DNA from: Litomosoides sigmodontis
Lineage: Eukaryota; Nematoda; Chromadorea; Rhabditida; Onchocercidae
Direction: 5' to 3'
Length of the DNA: 64,000 bases
Assembly (NCBI GenBank): GCA_963070105.1
Contig: OY718804.1
Coordinates: 7,361,817-7,425,816, forward strand
Shown here: one piece after another, positions 24,329 to 37,007 of the stretch
How the letters are laid out: every line of letters starts with the position of its first letter
Position numbering within the stretch: position 1 is the stretch's first letter
Notes under the pieces: model-generated
Seen by the model: only the letters and a program-made list of their open reading frames with translations
What the model was told of the DNA's origin: nothing
Databases searched by the model: none
Program-made: the position numbers and the translations under genes

Positions 24329-25250
24329 GTACAAAAAAGCTGCGACTTGCAAATGAATAACTTGTGGTAGATTGAATGACGTTTGGAGAAAGCGAAGAGC
24401 AATGATGAGGCATTAAGCATTTTATATTTCATATTTAAAAAATTACTGGTTCAAAGCTGTTAGTCTTTGCCATATCCTTTTTAAATTTAAATTTCAAATT
24501 ATTGAACAGAAAGGAGTAGAATTCATCATTGATCACCTAATTAGTTCAAGTAGATGAGAGTAAGCCGAATGCTTAATCAACATGAGTTATACATTTAGCA
24601 AACAGACGGCAATATTTACAAATCGTATACGTAGGAAGGAAGTTTTCAAAATTTCAACTGTGTCTTCGCGAAATTTAAAATTCTCAGCCAATTTGTAATA
24701 ATAATTTTATAATAGTGTTAACTTATAGTCACTTAAAAGTAATTTTCAATCAATAAAGGTCAATCAATTCAGCATGGCGTTTCCTGAACAGATAAGTTGT
24801 TGTTAAGCTGACCAGGACGCTTAGCTTCCTTTAGCTGATCGAAATCGAACAACGAAAAAAAGAGGAAAGAACAAAACCAACTGATTTAAAGGTACAGAAG
24901 GATGAGTTGAATGATAAGATCTTTGTAGATCCAACTGATTTGTATCAATGAAAATGCCCCATATCCAAACATTCGATTTTCAATAATTGCATAACTGAGA
25001 AACGACTGGAAACTAATTCAGATCAGATCGAGCACAGACAGAGGTAATTCTCCTCGATAGCTTAGGGAAAATTGTTAATTTTAAATTAGAGAATTTAAAG
25101 AAGCCACTGGCACCATCACTATAATTTAACAATTGCCAACGTTTTTTATTATCCATGGACACTGCTCAATTTCTTGTTTTAATTTTTTCTATTCGCATAA
25201 TTACAAAATATTTATCTTTGTATACTTTAAATAAAAGTTGAAGAAAGAAG

Positions 25251-25290
25251 GAAAGAGAGAGCGAGAGAGAGGGTGAGAGAAGGGAGAGAA
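25251..25290. repeat. Imperfect GA-rich repeat
   Basis: Purine tract of AG repeats with GCGA and GGTGA interruptions, about 40 bases. Confidence 0.75.
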
Positions 25291-25433
25291 AAGGGAGAAA
25301 AGAGAGTTGTCGTGACAGTAAACATTGCGCCCATAAACATCCAAAATTTTTCTCTCTTTTTAATGGTAATGAAATGAACAATGGAATCATTATATATTGT
25401 ATGATATCATTAACACATACATCAACAACAGAC

Positions 25434-25480
25434 ATACATACACACAAAGACAGACACACATACACATACACATACACGTC
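25434..25480. repeat. Imperfect CA repeat
   Basis: Interrupted ACAT/ACAC/ACAG repeats, about 47 bases. Confidence 0.75.
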
Positions 25481-26487
25481 CATTCATTTCTTCTCTTGCA
25501 AACACATGACTGACTGACTGATTGAATGGACAAATTTAAAATTTAGATATTGAGTTTGGTGATGATGGTATTCGTTGGGAATTCACTGATATTAGAATTG
25601 ATGTCCGAGAAGAAGGAAGAAAAAGTGTTGAATGAAATGAGAAATAGTGCGGTGATCAGTGGCACGTACCGGAGAGGAGGAGGAGGAGAGGATGAGAAGT
25701 CAGTTTGGAAGAATGAAATTTGATAGAGTTGGAGGTTATTTCGCTTCTTTTCCTTTCCTTTCTGTTTTGTTTTGATTCCGACGAGAAGGCCATTAGGAGA
25801 AATGAACGGATCGAATTGATATGAATGAACCGAAACATAATATTTCCTTTTTCAATTCATCTCTCTTCGATTACGGAAAATAAGCATTGCATCGCCTTTC
25901 CCAGTAAAATTCCTTTCCTGGGAAATGCCGGAGGAGGACTGGATGGTATGAGATGAGGAGATTGAAGTGTGAGTTTATCGACACTCGAATTTCATGCTTA
26001 AGCTTATATCGGTTCTGTGCTAATTAGCCAGAATTAATTAATTGTAGAAGTAAAGAGACAAAAAACAGGGACACTTACCGACGAAACAGCAATTCCATTT
26101 AAAAGTTGACTTTTCGCTCTTCAGTTCTCGTTCCATTATTGTTTTACTTAACTAGCACTGAGAAGAAACTACTCCCTGAAAGTGGAATTGTTTTATCAAC
26201 ACTCTCCTCAGTTCGGATGCGCTCAACCGACAAAGAGCGCCAGATAGTTTCATATGTCGCACGAAAGTGAAACTGCAGTTCCGCTGCAAGGTAATCATTA
26301 CTATCAGCACAAATAACACGTGCCATCTTCTTCCTTCGAAAATCACGTTATCCGAAGAGCAGTACGGGACTACCTTTCTCTATGATATCATTTGGAATAG
26401 TTCGAGTGAAGATGAATAGTAAACGACGAACTAGAAGTTTCTACAAAATGGAACAAAAAGATCTGTCTGCCCCTGTCTGTATGTACA

Positions 26488-26561
<74 letters not shown>
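26488..26561. repeat. Long TG dinucleotide microsatellite
   Basis: Nearly pure TG repeat of about 74 bases, the longest uniform dinucleotide run in the window. It produces spurious Cys-Val and His-Thr frames on the two strands. Confidence 0.95.
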
Positions 26562-26563
<2 letters not shown>

Positions 26564-28327
26564 GAATGTGTTTTAAATTAGAATAAAGCGTTGTAAAATT
26601 GATGAAAGGACGATAAAGTGCCTCCGTTATATAGGTCACATCATTAATCCCTGGAGCAGACAGTGCTGGTACTACTACATTTCATTTAGTTTTGTTATTT
26701 CAACCAGCTGAAAGTTTCACTTTACATATTGCAAATTTTATCGACTTATTTGACAAATGAAAATTTTAATTCAAAAGTTGACTACAAGAAATTTCTCTTT
26801 TCCTTTTCCACTCGAAAGAGCGATCGGCAAAAAAAGCCGATTTCCATCAATTCTCCAACAATCACTTCCGTGCAAAATTTCATTTACAAAAATTGAGATT
26901 AACCGAAACTGTTAGATTCAGTGATAACAGCAGAGAGGGAGTCTCGCCGTGAGTTTTATCCCATCTCACATTATAAATTTAAAAACGAAATCAACTAACA
27001 CCGTAAGGAGGGAGTTGCCGGTGATAAAGCAAAGCAAGAACAGTCAAACCATAAAACATTCACACACTTTTTCACTATTCTACTCGAAAATCGCCGTACT
27101 ATATGGCCTTGGAAAACACCTCCCTCACGCCCACACACCACCTCCCCCTACACACACACACATGCACAGACAGGGAGACAGACAGAGATGCGCATATGAG
27201 AGAGAATGCCAGCCAACATTTGTCCTTCAAAGTTGACCAGGAAGCGCTACCGGCAAGACAATGACACTTAGGCGTACGTACAGCAGCATTGTCAACCGCC
27301 ACTCCATTCATAGCACCTTCACCACATGTAAATTTGAACATTACGTGCAAAAGTTAAACTTTCAGGTGATGAGAGCTTACTTCGAAATGGAAGGGAAAAA
27401 CAAAGTGAAGTTGTGGTGTTAAGGAATGACGCGGAGAAAATGCATTCCTATAGTTATATTAATTCAAAATCGCTGCGATAATTACGATTGCCATCGTTAT
27501 GCTTATCATAATCAGTGATCAATGACCACGGAATCACACATACATTACTTATCGATTCCCATAGTTCCTACACATTTTGTGGAAAAATTTAGTAAAAATA
27601 TGCATTTTTCTTAACGATTAATTTTAAGGCCAAACATTAAGCCAAATTTGGGTGAACTAATGAGATGAACGAATAAATTCGATGGGAATTTATTTATATG
27701 TATTCCATATGAATCGAAATGCCGCGGTAAATAAAGCAATAAACGTAAGTGGGAGGGGTAGGATCGCCCGCACCTTTCAGTTTGATAAAATTTATCACAT
27801 TATATCACTATAGCAACAGGCAATTGAATAATAGATGATTACAGCGATGTTATTAATTACCTATCATACTTCCATGCCTTAATAAACAAACTGCCTTCAT
27901 TAATCCAAAGTGCTAATTTCAAATGTTTCTATGAAAAGAAATGCCGAAAGCGAAGGAAACACTTTCTCGCCTCTTTCACTCATTCCCTTACGCCATAATC
28001 CGACGTTAGTATCACTTTAATATTTTGCAAAGGAGTAATTTTCAACAGGCTTAGAATTACCTCTAGTTAGTGGAAGAAGCATAATATGAGTTTTTGTTGA
28101 GAGGTATGGAAATTTTTAGCATTTATTACGTGATCACGCACCCAACGTGAAATTCGCCCAGTGTAAATGAATGCAACAATGCAAGTGTTTTCATAAATAA
28201 TACCACTTATTCAAACGTTAAATAAGGTATGGAAGACGAAATTAAATAATTAAACCAACAAAATTCACATTTGCTATGCGAAAAAATCCCATTTCCGTTT
28301 TATTAAATGTGTTGTGCACTGTACTAT

Positions 28328-28328
<1 letters not shown>

Positions 28329-28373
<45 letters not shown>

Positions 28374-28394
28374 AGAGAGAGACACACACACACG
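28329..28394. repeat. Compound CA/GA/CA microsatellite
   Basis: About 40 bases of CA, then about 12 of GA, then a short second CA run. Spurious repeat ORFs occur on both strands. Confidence 0.9.
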
Positions 28395-31064
28395 CATAGA
28401 CATGCTAATATGTATATATTAATGATTTCTGGAAGAACGTCGGAAATGACTGGAAAAAATGAAATGAAAATGAAGGGACGAAGCAATGAGCTTTTCTTTT
28501 TCGGAAAAATTTCAGCGCTTCGAAAAGAGCGAGAGGTGAAGTGATGAACGTTGAAAGTTATGACATTGTGAGATCAAAGAGGAAGGAGTGTGTGAACTTG
28601 GAGTGTTTCAATTTATGTTTATTTCATTTTTATTACTTTCTTTCCAACTTTATTCCAATCTCCGGCTTGTTGAAGACAAGAAGTACCTCTCCTCCTTCCT
28701 TTATGATTGTAATTGAACGAATTTATCAAATGTCACGTCAGCAACTCGAGGTGCACTGATAGCAAGTAGACCTCGTCACCTCATCCTCGCCACCGTCTTA
28801 ATTCAGCCTTTTCTCGAAACTCCATTTTTACAAAATCGTGCATGTAGAAATTTCCATCTTTTAGAAAAGAAACAAAACTTTCTCTGACCAAGTCGTTTGC
28901 AACTTATTGCTTTAATAATCAATTTGATCAAACAGAAATATTCAGTGGATCTGATGAGGGGGTGATGATCGTTGGGATGAAAATGAAAGCGAGCTGCGAC
29001 GGTCACAGTAGGAATAGCTGGAGGAGGTTTTTGATTTCATTTCAAATTTCGCCGAGGAAGTTTGGAAGGAAGCAAACATGGATGTGTAGGTAAGCTTTGC
29101 AAAAAAATATTCTTACTTCTCCAAATGCAAAAATTCAATTGTAAGTTTGAAAAAAATTTTCATATTTTTCAGCAATTAGCTGCTCCCTTCCTCCATAGCA
29201 GCACCTTCCCAGCAAAAGAAGATTAAAAAAATTTTTTTTGGTGGTTTTAGTAGATGGAAAAAAGAAGTGGAAAATTTGGTCGAACATCTGCTGTAGCATA
29301 AATCATACAGTTTGCTGCTTCTCTTCCTAGCATAATGAATCTTAGCAATGAAATGCATCAATTATTTACCACTCATTCCTCTCTTGAACTTCTCAAACTT
29401 TCAGACAGAATCTTCAAATTTCAAAAGCTTTGAAGAAATATTTGAAGATCACTGACTGCAATCTCAGAAGGGAAAAAAACGATGAAAGAGATAAAAGTTG
29501 AAATTTCAAATAAATAAATCAATCGAAGGACATTTTAAATGACTATGAATGATAGGCACTGATAGCGTCAAAATACTGAAATAGAAGGTATGACCCCGAC
29601 GAACGTATCGGACCGCTGAATTCTACGCCTAATATTTTTACGTCGTAAAAGAAGTGCTGTGACAGTGATAAAAACGAACGTGTACTATTCCCTCTTATCA
29701 TTCCCTCTCTTCTCACTTCTCTCGTTTTCTTCAGTTCTGATCAATTTCCTGATAATATTTCATGAAGCCATGAATTTCGGATAAGAATCCCTCCAACGAT
29801 ACATCGCAGAATCCGTGTAGGATTCGCGAATTTCTATGAAAAAAAAGATGGAGCAATTTGCGATAGAACTCCAAGCTTCATTATAGCTAATGAAAAGTTT
29901 GAATTTATAGCTAAAACATTTTCAGTTGCCGTAAAAACTACGCAAATTCCTCGCGTTATATTGAATAAATTTTAAAAACAAATGAAGAATGTAAGTTTCT
30001 GCCATCAACGAATTAACAGAGTATGTTCTAAATGGAAAAGTTTAAATTAGTAATTACAACCAGCTGGAACAGTTTGTTGCACTTCAGAAAGGCTAAAATG
30101 GATGAGTGCGAAGTGCAGAGGTTAAATTTATACTGAATAAAATTATTAGTAATAAACATTCGATAGATTAAAATACGGTTATAAACAAGTTTGCGTCGCA
30201 TTTCCGGCGCCCAATCGAGTAACATTGTTGCTAATCAACAACAAGAATTTAAATGAAACTTTTCATTTCAAATCAAAATAACACTGCTGACAAAAGTTCA
30301 ACCCATCAAAACTAAGTAATTTCAACCAACGATCTCCTTGTACTCCGATACCTTGCACGCACCCAGTGGTGACCTTCGCACTCTGCGGTGCCTTCAGATA
30401 TCCTCTTCTGCAGCAAAAATTTATTCCATTTAAACAGTTATTTTTACTTTCAAAAGAGGTAAACAAATTCTCTGCATTAGTTAAATTAGTGAAAGCGAAT
30501 TGTTGACAATAACAAATGTAACAAATATGTTTTTAGTGAAAAAGTTTGAATTCACAATTTTGCATATGTTTGTGGTTGGTTGATCAGTGGAAATGAATTT
30601 GAAATAGTTTAAAATTGTTATGCAAGAAAAGTATTATACAAATATGATCTCGAAAGAGGGATATTTTTTTTTTAATTTTAATTTAATATCAGATAATTTT
30701 GACATTTCCTAACATTTCAATTTAGTTTTTGAATGATCAAGAAGGAACTTTCTTCCAGCAAAGTACAAAATTTCATTTATTGCATAATTTTTGTTGCTAT
30801 CAACGCGTCCTCTTACCAGAAAATTTTCCAGCACAAGCGAAACCAAAATTTAAATTTTTGCAAATATACCATCCTTGTTTCCTCCAGACACTGCCAGTTA
30901 CCACCTGTTTGAATCAATCATGCACGAAAACTAGAAACTTATGAACCAACAGCCATTTCAATGGAATCGAGAAACATGGATGTAATTACATTATTTTGCT
31001 ACTAATACAATAACAGGTATTACTTGAAACTTCCATTACTTCTACTATAATTACTGCTTATTAC

Positions 31065-31193
31065 TTCTACTTCTACTACTACTACTACTACTACTATTTA
31101 CTACTATTGCTACTACTAACTCTATTACTACTACTATCTATTACTATTAAATTACTATTAGCAGTACTACTACTACTACTACTATCCTTACTA
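31065..31193. repeat. CTA/ACT trinucleotide repeat region
   Basis: Imperfect CTA repeats in two blocks (about 31070-31096 and 31164-31183) separated by related TA-rich sequence, with stop codons in the CTA frame's complement. Non-coding. Confidence 0.85.
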
Positions 31194-32306
31194 CCAGTAT
31201 TATCATTGTTGTTGTCGCTAGATAGTTTATTAAAATGAATTGCGGAAAATGTATAATAAGTGTTTAATTATGTAAAAGTAAATGGAATAATTCAGCTACA
31301 AGCACTCTCATCAACCGTTACGATAATAATCGCTCTACAACGACGATAACAATGAGAAAACCATCTACATCTACCGTACCCCATCTTAACGGTATGAAAT
31401 TCAGAAGGAAAATAATAATAGTAATAATAAATAGAAAAATGATATTGCTGTCACCTTCAATGAAGCATTATTGCATTTATGACGCTGCAAGGACAGCATT
31501 ACTCTAAACCAATGCACATAATATTCAAGGCTAAATTCATTTCAATGACACTTTAATTCTGAAGCTCTCAAATAGATAGTTTAAAGTTACAAATGTAAGT
31601 GATGGAAAGAACGGTTCAGCCAGGAATATATGTTATGATGGCGAGGCGTAGAAACTTCGCCAGAGCTGTCTATTCCGTTAACAAATCTAATTTAGACCAT
31701 TCTTGAAAATTGAATTTGCATAAGGGAGAGCAGTTTCGATGAACTCCTCTCCTTCATCTTCCACAACAACTTATAACTCGTTGCTACTACTTCTATTCCC
31801 CTCATTTCAAATGTCAAGCCACCTATTGAAGCTAAAAATTGCTTTTGGAATAGCAGCAAAGAATTGTATTAAATAGGTGAGAGCTCCTAAATTCATCCCT
31901 CAACCACATCAGCTATTATTTAGCAGCAAGTGGCACTACTACTACTACTCGTCCCTTGCTCGTTATCACTTCCAAACTTCCGATAACACTGATAACCGAC
32001 ATTTGTCAATGGCATTAGTTAATCGATAGATTCAAATTTTACATAACATCCTTACATAAAATTTAAAGGCTTTAGATTGTAATCGTTTCGCGAAGCGACT
32101 GAGCGAATTGTTTCGTTACTACGTGTATGCAAGGGTGTAGACGTGTAGAAGATGAAGGTACGTGAGAAGATGAATGATCACGTAAATAAGCGATTAATGA
32201 AATCAATAAGTATTTCGATAGGGTAATGAAAAAAGATTTTCACATAATTTTCTGCACAATTTACAGATGAAAAAATGTAAATTAATGAATAATTGGTGAT
32301 AAACTG

Positions 32307-32444
32307 CGTGTGTGTGTGTGTGTGTGTGTGTTTGTGTATGCCAATGTGTTGCAGTGTTTATAAAGAGAGATAATGTAGCAACGACGTTTTGTTACTCTCT
32401 TTCATCTCTCCCTCCCTTCCTCTCTCTCTCTCTCTCTCTCTCTC
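32307..32444. repeat. TG repeat followed by CT repeat
   Basis: A pure TG run at 32307-32336 and a CT run at 32420-32444, about 80 bases apart. Confidence 0.85.
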
Positions 32445-35025
32445 CCTCTGTATTAGAATTTCGAATTTTCTGTTGTTTTTTGGATGTAAAATCACTGAGA
32501 CAATATCAGAATGAGTCATGCAAAAAAGAGCAGTTGGTTCAATTGAAGAAATACTGCTGTCATTTATTTATAAATGGACAACAAGCCGCTCTGTGACCAA
32601 AGCAACACCGCTCACCGCTACGCTTCGCAAATAATAGAAAGTATGCGAAAGTGGGATATGCACGTATGTTCTGATGAACTATAACATCCACACAACACGC
32701 ACCAATTCAGTTCTTTTCAGTTGTCAATGATTTCGATTCTTCTAAATTCCAATTGAATGGTATTAAATTAAATTAGCTCAGTTTGTGACAGGAATTTTGT
32801 CCCTTCGATGAGGATGAATTCCCAGTATTATCGCCTGAGAATGTAGTAAAACATCCGTAGCTACCACAGCCACCAACTAATCCAATGTGCTAATTATTTC
32901 CAACTTCTTTCTACTCGACGCAGCCCGGATCATTTCACTGCCATCACTGTTAAGCAACATACATGGTTAACGCAACGCATGGGTTACAAAGGTGAAGAAG
33001 GATTCATCACTCGAAAATTTATTTAAATTGTTTAAGTAGAAGTAGCTGTAGTAGCAGTAGCTGTAGGAGTATGAGTAGTACCGGAATAGCATCAGGTAAG
33101 CATAGCGTTCTCATTTTGGCCACGAAATGTGTCACAAGTCTGTCTTCTGCCTTTGATGAGTAGTTCATCCATCGCATACGAATTGAAATAAAAAAAAAAG
33201 TGAGGAATAAGAAGAGATTCGTTCTGGAAATTAGATGAGAAGGATAGAGTGCGGGGGAATATAATTTATCAAAATTAAAGGAAACAAAGCGAATGCATCG
33301 CATCGCCTGTACCGCACCTCACCATCATTGCCTACCACTACCTACCACCTCCACCAATAACTATTACTACCAGCTCCACCAATCTATCTCACACAAACAA
33401 TGGAAACGTTCCAAACTAGTGGCCATTCTCCTTTAACTATCTGTCCCCCTTCCCCTCCCCCGCTCTTCCATTTGCATTCCTCCCTACCGCCTCTTTTGCA
33501 AATCACCGCCACACAGTTCTAATCATTACGACAATCAGATTATTCTAACATTCATCAAAATTATTATTTATTGTTCTCTTTATGATAATTTCTAGATGAG
33601 ACAGAAACAGTTATGATATGATATGAGCGATAACGAAACGCATCGTATACGACGGGCAATTGAAATTCACACAGTTACTTCAATTTTCCCTTCCACGGCG
33701 ATCTCTTCTCTTTCTCAAGCTATCTTCCTTGTTATCTGCGGAAGCAAATGGGTGTCGTGTCCTCGGCTGATAACTTCATCTTTGCATTTCACAAATGAAA
33801 CAGACTGTTTCATTGCACACCTATCGGTCGCAGGCGTTCAAGTGACGTGCTGTTTTACGAGAACGTCGGACGATTAATCCATTCTTCTTGTGGTGCTGCA
33901 ACTCAGCGTCGTCCACACATACTGCTAGCTCAGCTCGTTCGGACAGGAAAAGTTGTAACATTGAGAAAAATGCGGCGTGTGAGAGGATGCAACCGATACA
34001 GCACTTCACTCTTCCTTCTTTCAGGGTTTCCGAGAGGGCAAAGGACGGGAGTGGGGTAGGTAGGGCAAGCGTTAGCGGACGAAAGAGCTACCGGTGTCAC
34101 CTGAATGTTCACCAATAATTTCATTAATAATTTATAGCAAAGATGTGTTGTGTGCTTGACATTCCATCCAACAGGTGATTGCATCAGAAATGAGTTAGCC
34201 GCGCGGTAGCTGATGGAATGGAATGAGAGAAGAAAGAATGAGTTGCAAAGGAAGAAGCTAATGGTTAATGACTGGAAGGGAGGAGATGGAGTTCGAGCGA
34301 TTGACGCAGAAGAATTGTGGAATTATTAGCAAGCAGCCAATGCTACCCACAAAGTTCGGTTTAACTTTCATTTTTATTTACTTCACGAAATATCTCTCTA
34401 CGTTTTTCAGTGTTTTTATTTTGAGAAAGGAAGAAAGGAGGAGATCGTTTAAGGATAACGGAGAGCCACTTCGGGGAGAGAGTGATCAGAAGAGATGGAT
34501 TGTGAGATTATTGTGGGAATGGAAACAAATTTCTCCTTAATATTTATTTCGAACAGGCAAATCAACACAGCACATCTTGCAAACTATTCCAAGAAATTCT
34601 TTTCAGTCACAGAAACAATCTGTGTGGCTTACATCACTCACTCATTCATTTAATTAATGAGAGGGAACGCAAAGGACCCAATTATCGGCATCATTTCCTC
34701 AAAGTTATTCTTGTAAAGATTTACTCAGAAGGTGAGTAGAGACCATCGCTCATCTTCATCCGTTGTAATTTCATCTCAATAAAACAACAAACAGCTAACT
34801 CGTGCCTGATAGGACACGCGTGTTAGCGTACACGTAGACGTAGAAATTATTTCTTCTGCACTGGAATGAATTGTCTCTGATTTAATGGCTAAAAGTATGG
34901 CAAGTGTTTATTTAAAGGGAATATTAATGAAAGTGAGGAATAAACAAACATATTAACATCAAAAGTCGGACAGATGAAACTATTTACTGTGTCTCTGCAT
35001 ATTCCACTAACCTAATTGTAATTGT

Positions 35026-35056
35026 GAAGAGAGAGAGAGAGAGAGAGAAAGAGAGA
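35026..35056. repeat. GA microsatellite
   Basis: AG repeat of about 31 bases with one AAAG interruption. Confidence 0.85.
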
Positions 35057-36766
35057 GCCGAAGAGAGAATTGTCACTCGAAAAAAAGTCATTTATACCCA
35101 TTGTTTTTTCTTCATCTTATATTCAGCAATCATCAACGTATTGTCTTACTGCAAATGCAAATCATGGAGGAAGTATTCTGACAGCGTCAAGCCAGCGTAT
35201 TTTTCCAGAACGGAAAGCAGAGGACATGTTGGATGAAGCATATTGAGATTGAATGAGAATGAAAGTGAAACATCTCTCACAGCTCTCGCAGTCAGTTTGA
35301 GATGACGGAGGAGCGATAAAATGTATTAGAATAATTTTAATAAGAATCTCCTGAACTGCTCACCCTTTTGTGGCGCTTTATGGAAATGTTATTGTATGAA
35401 ATGTTAATCCGATAACCGACCATACTCACGTCTGCATCGGTCACTTGCCATCCTTAGTGGCCTCCGGTTCCTTGCTAGCTAGCCCCTCATTCATTCATTC
35501 CATGAGCTTCTTCTGATACGCAGATACGTGTGTAAATAATTAATTAATTGCATTCGACGACAATGTCTTTAGTGATGGCGCTGATATTTTATTGTAGCTA
35601 TGTCTTAATTGAACGACTGACTGTGAAGAGAGAAATGAAAAATAATTGAAACTGTCGTGATTGTCACTGTTGATTAGCAGCTGTCACCATCACTCAAACA
35701 CTGTGACAAAGAGCGGAGATAAACAACACAGCTACGTATGTCATCCCCCGGAAATTTTTGCCCGACTTCATAAGCATGCGCAGCTTACGGCTTTCAGTAA
35801 GCCTGAATGTGTATAGCGAGATCGGTAAGCATTCTATACGCTCTTAAGGGTGAAAATTTCCACTTCCACTTAGTCAGTTCGTATTTCTGACGGTGACAGT
35901 GGCATGAGCCATTCACAGTCAATTAGTCATCGCTTGAAAACTCATGCAAAGAGAAGTGGTGGAACTGATGCTTCACCGTTATCAGATTCCTTCCCTCCCG
36001 TGTTGTAGAAGGAGCGAAGTGAATTTGACAGAGAGAAAAGAAAATGTTGCGATCATTAAGACTGAACTAATTTGCATTGCTTAAGTGACAGGAACAACTC
36101 AGAGGAAGTGCAATACCAATCCCTTGATGCTGATAGAATCTCACCTGGATGGATTGGATTTTCTTTTACGACAGTGGTCATTCGAAATTAAAAATTACGA
36201 AGAGGCGTAGTAGCAATAAGTAAGCGCTGTTGGATGCAAAATAAATTGTTGGCAAGTTCGACAAGTTTCAGCACAACTTTAAACTTGGTAAAAATGTCAT
36301 AATAATATCGTTGTGGTCAAATCTTGAAAGGTCACGATTACTCGAATTATAACTGAGATGGACGACATTTTCAACTGTCCATGTAATGAGAGTAAGCGCA
36401 GTGTCGTGAAATCTCGTGAACGATGATGAAGCAAATAAGGAATTTTCAAATGATGCTTTGCGATGAACAATAGAGGGAAGGTGATGAGATCACTACCTGA
36501 CAAATAAACCTTCTCAGAGTCTCGCAATAAATCTTAGTCTTAAATTCAAATGGCGGATGGTAATGAGTGGGTGGTGGGTAGCATGGAGGATTCGACAGGA
36601 TCTTCAAGAATCAGTGGGAGAGGAGAGACAATTCCAAACGGATGGATTATCAACAGAGCTGAAACATTTGAGGTAGCATCCTGAATAACAGCAGCATGGC
36701 TAAGTGGTGTACGCATCGGTACTGCCGCTGGTATCAGAGGTGCTAGTGGTGGCGGTGATGGCAATA

Positions 36767-36862
36767 ATGATGATGATGATGGTGATGATGGTGATGATGA
36801 TGGTGGTGGTGGTGGTGGTGGTGGTGGTGGTGGTGGTGGTGGTGGTGGTGATGATGATGGTT
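36767..36862. repeat. GAT/GGT trinucleotide repeat
   Basis: ATG/GATG repeats passing into about 45 bases of GGT, then back to GAT. It is open in several frames (poly-Val and poly-Met on plus, poly-Thr on minus), which explains the long but meaningless ORFs here. Confidence 0.9.
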
Positions 36863-36943
36863 GGTGATGCTGTGCTTGTCGGTGACCTTTGTTTGTACAT
36901 TGAATTATACAAAACTCTTTCCCCGCAATACCCTTTTGCGCAC

Positions 36944-36947
<4 letters not shown>

Positions 36948-37002
<55 letters not shown>
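36948..37002. repeat. CT dinucleotide microsatellite
   Basis: CT run of about 55 bases with a single CCC interruption. Confidence 0.9.

Positions 37003-37007
<5 letters not shown>

Noticed and set aside
26382..26639. Cys-Val and His-Thr rich ORFs on both strands
   Set aside because: Direct translations of a 74-bp TG microsatellite.
28274..28544. ORFs on both strands across a CA/GA tract
   Set aside because: Repeat translation; open on both strands for the same reason.
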